This document shows positions 38,601 through 50,829 of a stretch of DNA of 64,000 nucleotides, piece after piece. Position 1 is the stretch's first letter, and each line of letters starts with the position of its first letter. The notes below the pieces were generated by a model. That model made no database searches and was not told the origin of the DNA. It saw only the letters and a list, made by a program, of their open reading frames with translations. The position numbers and the translations under genes were made by a program. The DNA is from Tetrahymena thermophila SB210 (Eukaryota; Ciliophora; Oligohymenophorea; Hymenostomatida; Tetrahymenidae), in assembly GCF_000189635.1 (NCBI RefSeq), contig NW_002476418.1:682001-746000 (forward strand), given 5' to 3'.

Positions 38601-39361
38601 AATAATAAAATAGATTATTTTTAGTATTTTTAAATGAATTAATTTATTTCATTGTACTGGATTTATTATATTTTTGTTTACTTTTTAAAGTATTATATAA
38701 AAATTGATTTAAACTATGATTAATTTATTGATTATTTATTACCAATTACTAGCGTTATAGGTAAGTTAATATATGCAAAGACCTAAGACTAAGAATAGTT
38801 AATAGAATCGTTCAAAACTAAAAAGCTCAAATTGAGAGCAGGGACGAAGACAATATAATTATAAAAAGAGGAGATAAATGCACAAATTTTTGCAATAGTA
38901 GTGATTGCATTGGTTCTCTTCTGAGAGCTGAAATAGAAACAAATCGTTATTCCTACTATCGAGATGAATAGTAAGTTAATTATTGAAATTGTAATAAGTA
39001 CCGCATTTACACCTTAATTAAAGCTTAATGCGCCACTAAAAAGCTACTTTCCATTAGTTTTATTTAGATAAAATAGGATTAAATTGGTAGTTTTAGAGTT
39101 CTAATTAATAATTTGCTGTTAAGTGATTAATAGCGCTGCCTCTTGAAATAAGCTAATAATCAGAAGTAGAAAAGAAAGCATCAAAGGTCTTTATAATGGC
39201 TGGATAATTAGAGGGAATATTTCAACATAGTACCTCTGATAAAACTTTAAAGATTCTAAATAATGTCTAAACTAATCTTTCTCTCTTTAATCAAATTCCT
39301 TTTTTGATGTTTTGCTAAAATTGCTTGCCTTTTTTGTTTACTACTTTAAAGAACTCCTCAT
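32668..39361 (-). CDS. Giant multi-pass membrane protein with PAS-like domain (TmcB-like ciliate family), copy 2
   Basis: Six exons: 38743-39361, 37730-38331, 36441-37344, 36039-36254, 35022-35987 and 32668-34964, giving 1,867 residues. Domain order equals copy 1: N-terminal hydrophobic segments, Cys motif DYKCFCYEFKR, helical region, PAS-like domain (TCAIYASLNTAGGEIKKVS, NQLIPRGMFNDHDDF), hallmark FGFNSQGFIFPIMIRLKIEN, then C-terminal membrane helices ending near QLIIIIMTFIFGWTFFYKKF. Intron positions and phases (1,0,1,1,1) are identical to copy 1 and exon 4 is 216 nt in both. Two introns (35988-36038, 51 nt; 34965-35021, 57 nt) are multiples of three with no TGA, so they rest on homology with copy 1 rather than on a forced frame. 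A tandem duplication is the simplest reading. Molecular function is unknown; a sensory role is inferred from the PAS fold. Confidence 0.82.
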
Positions 39362-40131
39362 TTGTCTAAAGCTCACTAAATATATTAATAAAAATTAAGA
39401 GATGATTTCAATTAGAATTGTTTTAATTAATTATTAATAGCTTATCAAAGTATCAATCGAAAAACTTGTTTTTTACAGTTTGTTTCATACCATGCAAGTA
39501 ATAGTGAAATTAATTATATGCAAATTAAACATTAACTTTATCATGCATGTTTTATTATTTTTGTTTACTGTTGAAATAAATATAAATTTTTTTCTCTAAT
39601 GAAATACCATTTTAAAGTGTAATTTATGATAGAATCCACACTTTTCAATTTTTAGAACTCTTGTTTACTTATTTACTTGTTTTATTAATTAAATGATCGT
39701 TTCTTCATTTATTTTATTAATAGAAAGTCAAAATTATTTTGAATGAAAATTTATTAAAAAACTTTTGTGTAAATAAAAATTTAGTAAAATCGTCAAATCT
39801 TTTCCAAAACAAAACAAATAAAGCACAGTATTTTGCTAAAAATAGGCAAAAACAGGTAAAAATTCCATCTTTTTTATATGATTACATCAATAATTTTTTC
39901 TTACACATGGAAATAATTAATTTATATGAATTAATTTTTTAATTTTAAGGCAAAATCGAACAATTTTAAACAAACAGCTAACTAAAGATATTGATAGAAA
40001 TAAGATGATTGAATTCAAAAGATAATTTGACAGATGTGCTATATATAAATAAATATATTACTTATTCATCATTATTTTTATTACATTTCAATTTTTTTTT
40101 TTATTAATTACAAATTAAAATTATTTTTTTC
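39362..40131. other. Intergenic spacer
   Basis: About 770 bp between PAS copy 2 (start) and the WDR43-like gene (stop), both minus strand. It is A+T rich. A short plus-strand frame near 39739-39942 has a Lys/Asn/Phe composition like spacer DNA and was not called. Confidence 0.6.
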
Positions 40132-42918
40132 TCACATTTCAATAAAATCACTATCTTCTTCCATATCGATGTCATCATCATCATCTTCATCGAAGTTGAT
40201 ATTTTTATATTTTTCTTATCTTTCTTTGATGTGCTAATTAATTTATTAATTATTTAAAAAAATATTAATTTTATCTTTTAATTTTCTTTATTCAAATTTA
40301 CTTATTTGGCTGCATTGTCAAAGTCTTAGTCGACATCACTTTCTTCTGAACCCATAATGTCGTCGTTATCTTAACCTTCTTCTTCACTTTCACTGTCGCT
40401 TTCACTGACACTATCGCTAAATTCTTCTTCCTTTGATTTTTTAGAATTCTTTTTAGACTTAGGCTTTTATAAAATCTTTCTTTTATCTTCTTCTTCAATT
40501 GTATTATCACCTATTAAAGATCAATTGTTTTAAGTTATTAAATATTTTTATTAAAATAATAATAATATACCTTCTTCATATACAACGAGAGGCTTTCTCT
40601 TAGCTTCATCAGTAGAAGTGGCGTTAGTAGCTTCTTATTCGACTTTAGTCTAACGTCTTAAAGCTAATACCATATCGATTTTACCTCTGAGACCAATCAA
40701 TTTATCAATATTTTTAGTTCTATTTTCAATTAAAACCATCAAAGGTTAGAGCTTAACATGAACAGAAGGAGAAGTAATTAAAATAGTAGAATGGTATTTG
40801 AGAATAGCTTTTAACCATCTGCCTAAATTTCTTCCTTTATATGGTAAACTGTTTAATCTTTCATATAATTTGTCTATAAGGATTATAACTTTAGTGCTGA
40901 TCATACCTCTAACAGTTTAATCAATTAAATCCTCATTCTATTTATTTAAATTAAAAAAAAAATTCAATCAAATATTCTTTAAAAAAAAATATCAATTTAA
41001 TGTATTCAATTATTTACATCTTTTTCTAAGCAGAAATCAATTAATTAAGTGTCATTGTTTTAAAGAGCTTGTAATAAGACGACAGCCAATGACTAGACAG
41101 AGTTTATTTCAGGGATTTTAGATTCATTGTTTGTATCAACCTTTTTAACATATTCTAAAATAGTTTCATTGTTGGCTTATTTGTCTTCTTCAGTCTCCAT
41201 ACCATTAAGGTTTTTGGTTTCAGTTTAGTCTTTCTCATTAAGTACATAAACTTCCTTTTCTTTATTATCGATTTCAGCTTGTTTGCTAACTTTAACTTCC
41301 TTCTTTGCGTTAATAGTAAGGATGCTTTTTTTAAATTCTTCAAAGTCGAACTTGTTGTCAGTAAAAGCTTTAACATTTTAGAATTAAACACTAACATTGT
41401 TTCCATATGCAACTGATATGGTAGATGTTTTAATAGGAGAGTGAGCAATATAGAGAATATTAGTTTGAGTCAACTTTATAGATTTATTAGAATTTTAAGT
41501 AACTTTGGTTTCATCTTATTGCTTAGAAATAGTGAATTCCCAAGTTTCAATAAAATCGTGGTGAAGAGCAATAATAGTAAAACTATTCTTTGAGGTATTC
41601 TCAAAGACAAAGTTTATTAAGTTTGACTTGGATAAAATGTTAACTGAATGGACAGGTTTTTCTTCCTTGATATTGTATATATTAATAAAGCCTTCATCAG
41701 AAAAGGAAGCAAAGTGGGTATTGTTTTTAGCTACTCTAATCATTTTAATATTTTTACTGTGTCCTTTATATTTTAAGATTTCGCTCTATTTGAATAAACA
41801 AAAGTTTAAATAAATTTAAACAAAAATATAAATTAATACATCGCTGACTGTATCTAACAATGTAAGCTTATTTTCATATGCAAATAAAACATTATCTTTC
41901 ACAGGAGCTAAGACACCACTTTCCAATAAATTTTTTCTTTTAATTTCTTTAACATATGTAACCTATATTATTAAAATTATTATTAAAAAATATAAATAAA
42001 TATTTTCTTTAAATAAATATCTCTCAACAGATAGATAGTGCTAGTTAATTAGTTTATTTATTTATTTATATTTTCATAAGATGTTAAATAATCTTTTTTA
42101 ATTTTTTATGATATGCCAATATATAGCTCTCATATTAAATATAATTGCTGCTAAATAACTAACTAACTAACTTACTATCTATTTTTTGACATTTTTTGAA
42201 ACAATAATTGCTCTTAATATATTAGTATAGTTAAATAATATATAAGTTACATCTTTTAATTGAAGGTCGTACTTGAAGAGCTTCTTATCAGAAGAAATAG
42301 TGTAAAAATGAGTGGAATCTTCATTGAATTTGATATCGAATACACTTCCTGTGTGGGCTGTAAATTTAAGATATAATTTTTTAGAAATGCGAATATCTTC
42401 TTTAATGATAATTACACTTAGCAAGGACACTTTATTCTTGGTTCTTTACATTGTAAAGAAGAATTTTACCCTAATTATTTGCAAAGACAACAATTTCTAA
42501 TCCTTTTTTCTTTTAATATTTATTTGAAAATAAATTAATAAAAGACTGCTTTATGATTCATTAAATTTGGATGGTACCTTGGCCAAATCCAAAGATTCGA
42601 TTTATGTGTTCAAAAATTCTTTTTATAACAATATCTTCTATTCTGTGCCATTCAAACAATTCCAAAGCTATTTTAAAAAAAATAAAATCGTTGATTGATT
42701 TGATGATATTTTATTAGTCTAAATTAAATGTTTTTAATAGTAGGATAAGATTCCTATTAACAATAGAAGCAAATTAAGCCTATAAAGATTTGCACAAAAG
42801 CATTATTTGTAAATATATGTTGAATTTTATTTACAGATGCTTTATTGTCCTAGTGGGCTAAGAGGAATTTGTCACAGTCTTTAGAAAAACTGTAGAAAAC
42901 CTTTGATTCGATGCTCAT
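40132..42918 (-). CDS. WDR43: WDR43/UTP5-like small-subunit processome protein
   Basis: Nine exons: 42835-42918, 42547-42667, 42431-42502, 42176-42399, 41840-41962, 41018-41785, 40571-40937, 40302-40510 and 40132-40233, giving 689 residues. The N-terminal half is a WD40 propeller: VFYSFSKDCDKFLLAHQD, IVVFANNQGKILLYNVK, FTAHTGSVFDIKFNED and FASFSDEGFINIYNIK. Exon 7 holds an Utp12-type helical domain (GRWLKAILKYHSTILITS, then LIGLRGKIDMVLALRRQ). The last two exons are a Lys patch followed by an acidic tail (FDEDDDDDIDMEEDSDF), as in human WDR43 and yeast Utp5. These belong to the t-UTP/UTPA module that starts pre-rRNA processing in the nucleolus. The 31-nt intron at 42400-42430 is unusually short and is the one weak joint; the alternative is a frameshift. 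Confidence 0.82.
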
Positions 42919-44459
42919 TTACTATTTTTTAGTGTGCTATATTTGAGTAGAAATCTTAATGTCTTTTATTTATTTATTAATTTGTATTTCTTAATATTTT
43001 GTTTGATAGATGATGAATGGTTTATTAGTATAGATATTAAGATATATATATTTTTTTTGCTTTTTTATCTAAATAATAAATATGATTTATTTTTACTTTA
43101 TTTATTAATTTTGGCTAATTTCATATTCATTCTGCATGCATCAAAATAACTAATTATATGTCCCAACCTATTTCTAGTTATTTTACTCATTCATTCATTC
43201 TTTCTTTATTTAATCATCCATCCTTCTTGCTAAATGTGCAAATTCTATTTTTTGTTTTACTCTACTTTGACTCCTCATTGTTCTTTTTCATTATATTTAA
43301 ATCTTCTACTGAAAAATTTATTTGTTTATCATTTTATGAATTCTATTTCCATTTAAGTAAAATGTTTTAGCTTTAATTAATTTTTTTATTTTATTTGAAA
43401 TTAATAATTTGAGTTATTAGTAAAATATTATTCATTAAATTTAATATATTTATTAATTAATTTTTTTAATTTATAAAATAATTTTCAAATGAAAAAAAAA
43501 AATTTTTAATTATTTGAATATCATTTAACATAAAATTTAATTATCTTTAAATAAATAACCAAATTTATTAATAAATAATTCAGAACTTTTTTAAAATTAA
43601 GTTATTCATTTTAAAAGTTTATGCAAAAATAAGTAAAAAAGCTATTTTAAAGAAATTTAAATATTTATTTACACTAAATTTTTTATTTGTAAGTAAATGT
43701 AATAATTTTTATAAATAAGCAAAGAAAATTTTATCAAATTTAAGAAATAAAATCTATTTACTTTATATAAAATAAATATCAAAAAAAAAAAATTATCCTA
43801 GATAATTTATAAATAAAAAAAGTAATTTAACTTAATTAAAAACTAAAAAAAATACATAAAATTATTCAAACAAACTATAATATTAAAAATTTGTTTATTT
43901 AAAATATATATCATATGATAACTTTCTAGAAGTATGAGTAGATTTAATATATGATCTATGATTAAAACTTACTTTTGTTATAAATTATTTATTTTAAGAA
44001 ATAGAAATTATGTAATTTATATTTTAACTTAATAGTTGATTCTATATTTTTGTTAAAATGTTCAAATATTTTAGTTTGAGATTTTTAATTAAAGTATTAA
44101 TAAGGAAATTAACTACTACTTGGTTGCTCGTAGCTAATAATGCTGCTTATAGATAATTAATTTTAAATTAAGAAGTATTTGTGATGGGAAATAATTAAAA
44201 AATTAAATATTTAAAATAAATGAATATAAAAAAATATACTATTTTTTGAAATAAAAAAGATATTTGCGAATTTTTAAAAAGAAAACAAATTTTTTTGTAA
44301 AATTAAATAGGACTTCTTTATATATTTACATTAATCCAAATAATATAAAAAAAACATTCAAAATCAGTTTAATATTTATTATATATTTATTAACAAAATT
44401 CAAAAGATATTAATAAAAGATAGATAGATTAATTAATTAATAAATAAATAGAAAAGAAA
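42919..44459. other. Divergent promoter region between WDR43-like and prefoldin genes
   Basis: About 1.5 kb separating the start codons of two divergently transcribed housekeeping genes. It is very A+T-rich with long homopolymer and TTTA runs. The last ~40 bases before the prefoldin ATG are a purine/AT leader with TAGA and TTAA repeats. No defined promoter motif can be named. Confidence 0.55.
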
Positions 44460-44858
44460 ATGGAACAATAACAATAATAGGTCTCTCAAGAAGTCGTTCA
44501 ATAATATAACAAGCTTAAGATGGAATATAGCGAACTCTTAAGAACTTCTATGGATATCGAAGAAGAAAAGAGAGAAAACTAGCTCGTTATTGAAACTATC
44601 AAGAATTTAGAAACTGAAAGAAGATGCTGGAGATTAGTTGGCGGTGTTTTGGTAGAGAGAACTTTGGGTGAAGTCCTAAACTCTCTCAAGGAAAATGTAG
44701 AATCCTTTGAAAAAACAGGTGTTAATTTCTCTACTGCTCTTAAAAATAAAGAAAAATAATTACTTGATTTTGAAAATACTCATAATTTAAGACCTAATAG
44801 AGACAATTTTGGTAAAAAAGATGATGGTACTAAAAAAAATACTGGTGTCTTAGCTTGA
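44460..44858 (+). CDS. PFDN2: Prefoldin subunit 2
   Basis: Single-exon gene of 132 residues, ATG 44460 and TGA 44856-44858. It begins with a Gln-rich stretch (five consecutive Gln, mixed CAA/TAA/TAG) and continues as a helix-hairpin-helix beta-type prefoldin: QQYNKLKMEYSEL, the diagnostic central strand region RRCWRLVGGVLVERTLGEVL, and a second helix ending FENTHNLRP. Human PFDN2 carries the near-identical RMVGGVLVERTVKEVL motif and a terminal KHNIR. Prefoldin is a hexameric co-chaperone that passes nascent actin and tubulin to the CCT chaperonin. Codon use is richer in G+C than in the long genes (CTC, GTC, AAG), in keeping with good expression. Confidence 0.95.
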
Positions 44859-46619
44859 TCGATCAATATGCATATATTTATGTATGTATACTATTATAAA
44901 GCTTAAATACTTTAATAAAACTAAAGTTTAAATTAAAATAAATTTGGTTGTATCCTTAAATATTGTCTGCCCTTTGTATTTTTATTCTGATTTATAATTC
45001 TTTCACAATTAACATTATTTATTCTGCATTAAATAATATGCTTAGCAAGCTAAAATTTTGTTAGCGAATTCAAAAAATTGAGCAAAAAAATTTATGAATG
45101 GTAAATGAAAATGAGATTGAATGAAAATTTTGGATAAATAATAAAATCATTAGATGAAAAAAATATTCAATTTATTTTATCGATTATTATAGATAGTTTT
45201 CATACAAAAATAGTAAGTAATTGATAATATTTGTGCTATTTTTAAAACTATCTATTTCTAAAATATTTTTTTTAAAAAAAACATCTTCTTTTTTATTTGT
45301 TTTACTTTTTTGAATTTTATGAAGAAAAATAAATGTCATAGATGTTCAAATTTTAAAAATAATTTACTAGCTTACATATTAATTTAATGATTCAATAAAT
45401 AAAATAAATTCATCTTAATTCAATATTTAGAATGCTAAATTTTGCTAAATTCTCTGAAGAAAATATTCATTCTTTAAATATAAAAATGATTTACTAACAA
45501 GAAGCTAAATAAATAAAATAATAAAATATCAATAAAAAAACAAACATAAAATAGCTTTTGTTTGAATAATTTATGAAATAATGTTAATCTAAAAATAAAA
45601 ATCCATCCAAAATGTTTTATTAAAAAATATATTTTTGAGTAATATTATATTATTCTTAATTAAGATGGAAATTATTTTTGAAATTAACTTGATTGTAAAT
45701 AAAATAGAGATAAAATTTTTCGAATAATTAAATATATTTATATATGTTATAGTACCCTAGGGTACTGCCTTTTTCAAGACTACATACAAATAGAATACAT
45801 ATGTAAGTGCTAATATATTCAGTTATTATTCGTGTATGTAGCCTTGAAAAAAGTAGTACCCTAGGGTATTTTATTTATATATATTCAATATTTTAAATAT
45901 CCTAATTTTTACATTAATTTTTTGAAAAGAATATTTTAGAATTTATTCTAAAATATTACTGATTTTAATACTAAAAAGTTAAATAAATCATTTTAACTTT
46001 ATTAATAAAACTTTCTAAAGTATTCAACTCAAAAACACAAAAATGAAAAATAAATATATGATTGGATTATTGAATAAGAAAAATAATAACTTAAGATTGA
46101 TAATAAATGGGTTGATTAGTATTTTTTGAAATAAATACAAATCATATATTAAACTACTTTGGTTGATAAATTTTAAATTAATTTAAAATACATAATTAAT
46201 TACTTTTGAAATATTTTTAAACAAATTTATTACTTTTTAATCCTTATAGCAATCACTAATTTATTGAAGAAAATAGCAAATTATTTCATAAAATCATATT
46301 TTAAATTTGATATTTAATAAACTAATTTTATTTTTTAATTTTTTGAATATATTTTATTTATTTATTTTATAAATATTTCAAATGATTTTTAGAATTTATC
46401 AGAAAAATGTGGTGTTAAATTTTATCAAAATGTAACAAAAAATAAAAAAGTATTTAACCAATTAGTAATTAAAAAAAATTAATTGATTTGTTTGTGTTTC
46501 ATTTCTATTTCTAATATCTTTAAAGAAAAAACAATTAAATAATACTTTATTTTTAGGATTTGATTAAGTAAACAATTATTTGTAAAAAAATTAATTACTT
46601 TCTGAATTTTTTTCTATCA
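44859..46619. other. Intergenic spacer containing an inverted-repeat element
   Basis: About 1.76 kb between two plus-strand genes. Apart from the inverted repeat at 45751-45870, listed separately, it is A+T-rich spacer without a supported gene. Confidence 0.55.
45751..45870. repeat. Inverted repeat, two ~37-bp arms around a ~46-bp loop
   Basis: Left arm 45751-45787 begins AGTACCCTAGGGTACT and ends ACTACATAC. Right arm 45834-45870 begins GTATGTAGCCTTG and ends TACCCTAGGGTATT. The arms are reverse complements except for a few mismatches and one length difference. Each arm also holds the self-complementary core TACCCTAGGGTA. The arms are clearly richer in G+C than their flanks. It could be a MITE-like remnant or a hairpin-forming regulatory or RNA element; no coding capacity exists. 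Target-site duplications are not obvious. Confidence 0.75.
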
Positions 46620-48082
46620 ATGACTAAAATTGTATCTTATAGACCATGTGAATCTCTATCTGACTTAATCGTAAATGATGAATTTCGCTATTAGCAGAAA
46701 GGTAAATTTTATTGAACGCTTTCACTAATACTCATACAATTTAAATATAGGTTATCATGTCATAACTTCAGCAATAATGATGTTTAGTTTTTTCTACTTT
46801 GTACCTGATCTGTTGCATACGTTTTGGAAATTCATCATTCCACTTGGATATTGTATAATTTTTAAAGCAATTTCTAATAATTAAAATTTAGATAGTTACA
46901 AAATATCTAAATTCATTTTATTTTTACAATCCATATTAGGGAAAAACGTATATTTAGTACTTAACATAATATTCCCACTGGTTAGTCATCTAATAAATAA
47001 TCTCTTTTACTTTTTGATATATCGTATGAAGCATCCTTTCTTAGAAAAATACAGAATTCTGCAAGTAAAATTATTTTGCTCAATTTGAGCAAACAAGCTA
47101 TTTAATTTTAAAATATATTTTCATTAACCATCAAGCTGCTTAATGATATTAGTTTACTGAAATTTTTTGATAATTTATTATTTTCATGTATAAATAATTA
47201 AATGATATATTAATTGATTGATTAATATATCATTAATAATTCTAAATTTTAATCACATTTTAAAATATTTTCGATTAAAAATGAATTAAAAATTGATGAA
47301 AATTAAATAAAATTAAAAATTAAACAAAAGCAACCTTGGCCTTGGGAAAAAAGTAAAGAAGAATGGATTCCATTTAGAAATCGTATGATCAAGTATATGT
47401 CTATGAATTTAATTTTAATAAATATTTCTCTGGTGGTGATTGAGTATCTTCAAGGTGTTGATCATTACAATTATGCTATAGAAAACTTGCCTTCTAAAAC
47501 ATAATATTTTCTGTAAATAGTGTTTTTTATGATAGCTGAGGATTTCTTCTTTTACTTCTCTCATAGGTTCTTCCATTGGAAGCCTATGTACAAATTTCAT
47601 AAAATTCATCATGAGCATTACAATGCTTTTAGCTGCACAGTAGCTTACACTCATCCTGTAGACTACTTTTTTGGAAGTGTCTTACCTTTTGTTAGTGGAT
47701 TTAAGATATTAGGTCACAGAAGCCACTTTTCTGTCTATATATTTTGGTAATATTATGTATTAAATTCCATATGTAATACTTTTTCTTCTTAAATAAAGGT
47801 AATTATGGAGAATCTTAGAAACCTATGATGGCCATTGTGGATACGAATTCCCTTGGGCAATGTTTAGAATATTCCCATTCAGTGGATCTTCTGACTATCA
47901 CAATTTCCATCACTCAAAAAACATGGGAAATTTCTCTTCATTTTTTACATATCTTGACTCCATTTTCAAAACAAACAAAGATTACCTTTTGTTTAAATAG
48001 TCTTAAAAAGTAAATTAAAATAAAATAAAATTAACATTCAAAATTAATAAATTATCTTATTTAGTAAAGTAAGACATAATGA
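46620..48082 (+). CDS. Fatty acid hydroxylase / sterol desaturase superfamily di-iron enzyme (ERG25/C4-methyl oxidase-like)
   Basis: Exons 46620-46701, 46751-47064, 47331-47746, 47799-48009 and 48065-48082 give 346 residues. Three histidine clusters, the di-iron ligands of the superfamily, are in place: HRFFH (210-214), HKIHH (222-226) and HNFHH (305-309), plus the family GHCGYEFPW (282-290). Hydrophobic segments at ~34-70, ~95-115 and ~150-175 anchor it, most likely in the ER. The motif KHPFLEKYRI before QPWPWE is typical of methylsterol oxidase-like members. It probably hydroxylates or desaturates a sterol, triterpenoid or fatty acid; the substrate cannot be decided. The last exon is only six codons; if that intron is not used, the protein runs on to a TGA at 48178-48180. 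Confidence 0.88.
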
Positions 48083-49158
48083 GTATCTCACTAGTAGTTA
48101 TAAGTTGGCTATAAAAATCTTACTATTTTACCAAATAATATAAATTATAAGAAACTATTCATTTATATTGCTATTGTTGAAATTATTTTAAATATTTGTA
48201 AAGTTCCTTATCATTAAATACAAAGAATTGGTTTGAATTCACATTTTAGCCATTAAATAAATAAATAAAAAAAAATAATAATATTAAGAATGATAAAATA
48301 AGTAGTAATTGTATTAATATTAAAACTCAGAAAGCGAAAAGCCAAAAAAGCCTATTTGCTAAGGAATTAAATTTTTTTAAATATTACATATTAGAAAAAA
48401 ACACCTAAGACATTAAATTAGACTTTTTTATTTTAAAAATTATTTTTTTTGCCTTTTATGTTAATTAATATTGATTTTTTTTTTATCATTTAAAAATTAT
48501 TAAATAAATAAACAAAATCATATTTACAAATTTCATATTTATTTTTAAAGTTTTTCCTATTAATATTTAAACTTTTTAAGTTTTAATTTTTAAAATTAGC
48601 TTTCTTAGAGTAAAATTTTCAGGTACATTTTTAGTAGTAATATTTATTATTAACAAATAAGTGTATCAATTCATGAATTAGCTTGGAATATCACCAAATA
48701 ATAAATAAATAAATTAATAAACTGTAGATTATTAAATTACCATTTAATTTTATAAAAAAATCCATAAAACAAATATTATACACTAAAAAAGTTCTTAGAT
48801 AAAAATTATTGTCATTTTGCCCTTTTAAAGAGAAAAGAGTATCAAAATATTTGAAAAATTACTTTAAAATAAAATTATTACGTTTTTTCTAAATAAAATA
48901 AAATACCAATTAAATTAGAAAGTAAAACTATAATATTCGAAATAATATATTGCTGACATTAACTAATATAAATTACATTTATTTATTTACTTGCATCTTG
49001 TTTACTTGTTTGTTTGTTGTTTATTTTTGTTAAAAAATCTATATTAAAAAAGTCATCAATAAAGAAAGTAATTATAAGCAAATACCTCAAGACAAAGTAT
49101 ATAATAAAACACATACATATCTCTATATTTACTTAAAATATATTATTTAATTTTCAAA
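48083..49158. other. Spacer between convergent genes
   Basis: About 1.1 kb of A+T-rich DNA between the convergent 3' ends of the hydroxylase gene (+) and the small surface-protein gene (-). Nothing is supported in it. Confidence 0.6.
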
Positions 49159-49563
49159 TCAGAAAACAAGAGCTAAAACGAATAAGAGTAAAGCAGATAA
49201 AGATAAAAGAGAGCCACTAAGCTTGCTGGTACAGCCATTCATTGAACTAACATATGAGGAAAGATCACTACTTTATCCAGTTGCAGTAGTACCACAGGTA
49301 TTAACACAACTGTTAAAGTCAGAATATGAGGTTTTAGACATACAACCACCATAGCATGACATATAAGCTGTTAGAGCAGTGCCACAAGCAGCTGCATTTG
49401 ATGAAGCACTACAAGGGGTTTAAGTCATGATAGGTGCAGTACAAGTGGAATAGTTTTAAAGAGCAGTTTAATTAGTGGTAAAAGTAGGAACATATGAACT
49501 ACTTTGTGCATTAACTGAGCTTAGAACAAGAAGGGATACTAAGATAAGAGCAGCAGATTTCAT
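49159..49563 (-). CDS. Small secreted or GPI-anchored Cys-containing surface protein
   Basis: Single-exon gene of 134 residues, ATG 49563 and TGA 49159-49161. An N-terminal signal peptide is clear (MKSAALILVSLLVLSSVNA, probable cleavage after VNA). The middle is rich in Ser, Thr and Ala with Cys residues in motifs such as SCYGGCMSK and SCVNTCGTT, and several N-x-S/T sites. The protein ends in a hydrophobic run (LLSLSALLLFVLALVF) without a basic tail, as in GPI-anchored precursors; a Ser/Gly-containing stretch just before it (KLSGS) could be the attachment site. No family is recognised. Its cytosine/guanine-rich codons contrast with its flanks, suggesting high expression. Confidence 0.85.
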
Positions 49564-50829
49564 TTTTTTTTTAAGAGGTGAATTTAATTATTTATTTATT
49601 TATCTATTTATTTTTTTAATTATGTAATTTTTTATAAACTGTTAGCAGCATTTGAATTTGAAGTTTTCTTTTCAAACTGGCTATTTTTTTCACATTTCTT
49701 TTTAATTTTGATAAATAAGATAGATACTCTTGGGTGCATGTTAATTTTTTATTTTATATTAATGAAATTTTGATTATTTTTTGATATGTATTGATGTAAT
49801 TTTAAAAGCAATTTTATCAAATTTGTGTAATGAATTACATATAGATAATTAACTGTAATTACAAAAGCACAAATATATTTAAGGATTATCAATTTTTTGT
49901 ATTTTTTAACATTAATTTTATCATTTTTATTTTTAAAAAACAACAAAAAAGCTATTCTAATATTTTATCATCAAAAATGTTTTACATATTAAAATGAAAT
50001 GTTTAAGTAATATGCTTTTTTTTATATTTGTAATTTAACTTTTAAATAATTTTAGAACCGAGAAATTAATCAATCACTTTTTGTCTATTTTATACTTGTG
50101 ATGATTAAATTTCAAGAAGTCAAGTAAAAAATAAAGGATAAGTATATTGCCTGAATTTAAATTTATTAAAAATAACTTATTTTACTTTTTTTTAAATTTA
50201 CTCTATTCAAACATATTTTTCTCAATTTTACAAATACATTTTATCTAAACGAAAAGCTTTTTTTTCATTAAATGAAAGATGAAAAATTTGTTAAGTCAAA
50301 CATTTAAAGTAAATAGATAAGTTTAACTATCGATTAAAGGGATTTTCATTAGAAAATGATAATAATTTAATAATATAAAAATCGATAAATCATGTATATT
50401 TATTTTATTTGTTTTGAAATTTTAATGAAAGTAAAAAAAAATTTAAATAAATTTTCGAATGAAATAAATAAAAATTATGCTCCACAGTAAAAGTTGCTAT
50501 AGTTGTAAATTAAGGAGAGATAATAGATCTATATAATAATAAGTTATCAAAGAATTAGAAAAAATAAATAAATTCAAAATTTCATAAATAAATTTTTTAA
50601 ATGTGATAAAATTCTACATTATTTAGTTTAAAAATAAATAGATAAATTATTTTAAGGTTTACTGCAAAATATAAAAAATGTATTTATTTAGTTTAAATTT
50701 TAAGAAGAATATTGCACAATAAATATTAGTTCGCTTAAAATTGTCAATTATTTGAAAACGAAAATGTGCATCTATCTTCAAGCATAATTCATAAAATTAT
50801 AGTCAACCAATTAAATTTTGATATATATA
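49564..50829. other. Intergenic spacer
   Basis: About 1.3 kb of A+T-rich DNA upstream of the surface-protein gene, with a TTTA/TCTA tandem run near 49589-49612. No gene is supported. Confidence 0.55.

Noticed and set aside
39739-39942. Plus-strand 67-codon frame in spacer
   Set aside because: Lys/Asn/Phe-rich composition typical of A+T-rich spacer, no conserved motif, and length well within chance.
45753-45764. CCCTA/GGGTA bases suggesting telomeric sequence
   Set aside because: They form a palindrome within an inverted repeat and are not tandem; the expected ciliate telomere repeat of this group is C4A2/G4T2, which is absent.
47415-47654. Minus-strand open frame opposite the hydroxylase
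   Set aside because: It overlaps the histidine-box exon on the other strand and has no family signature.
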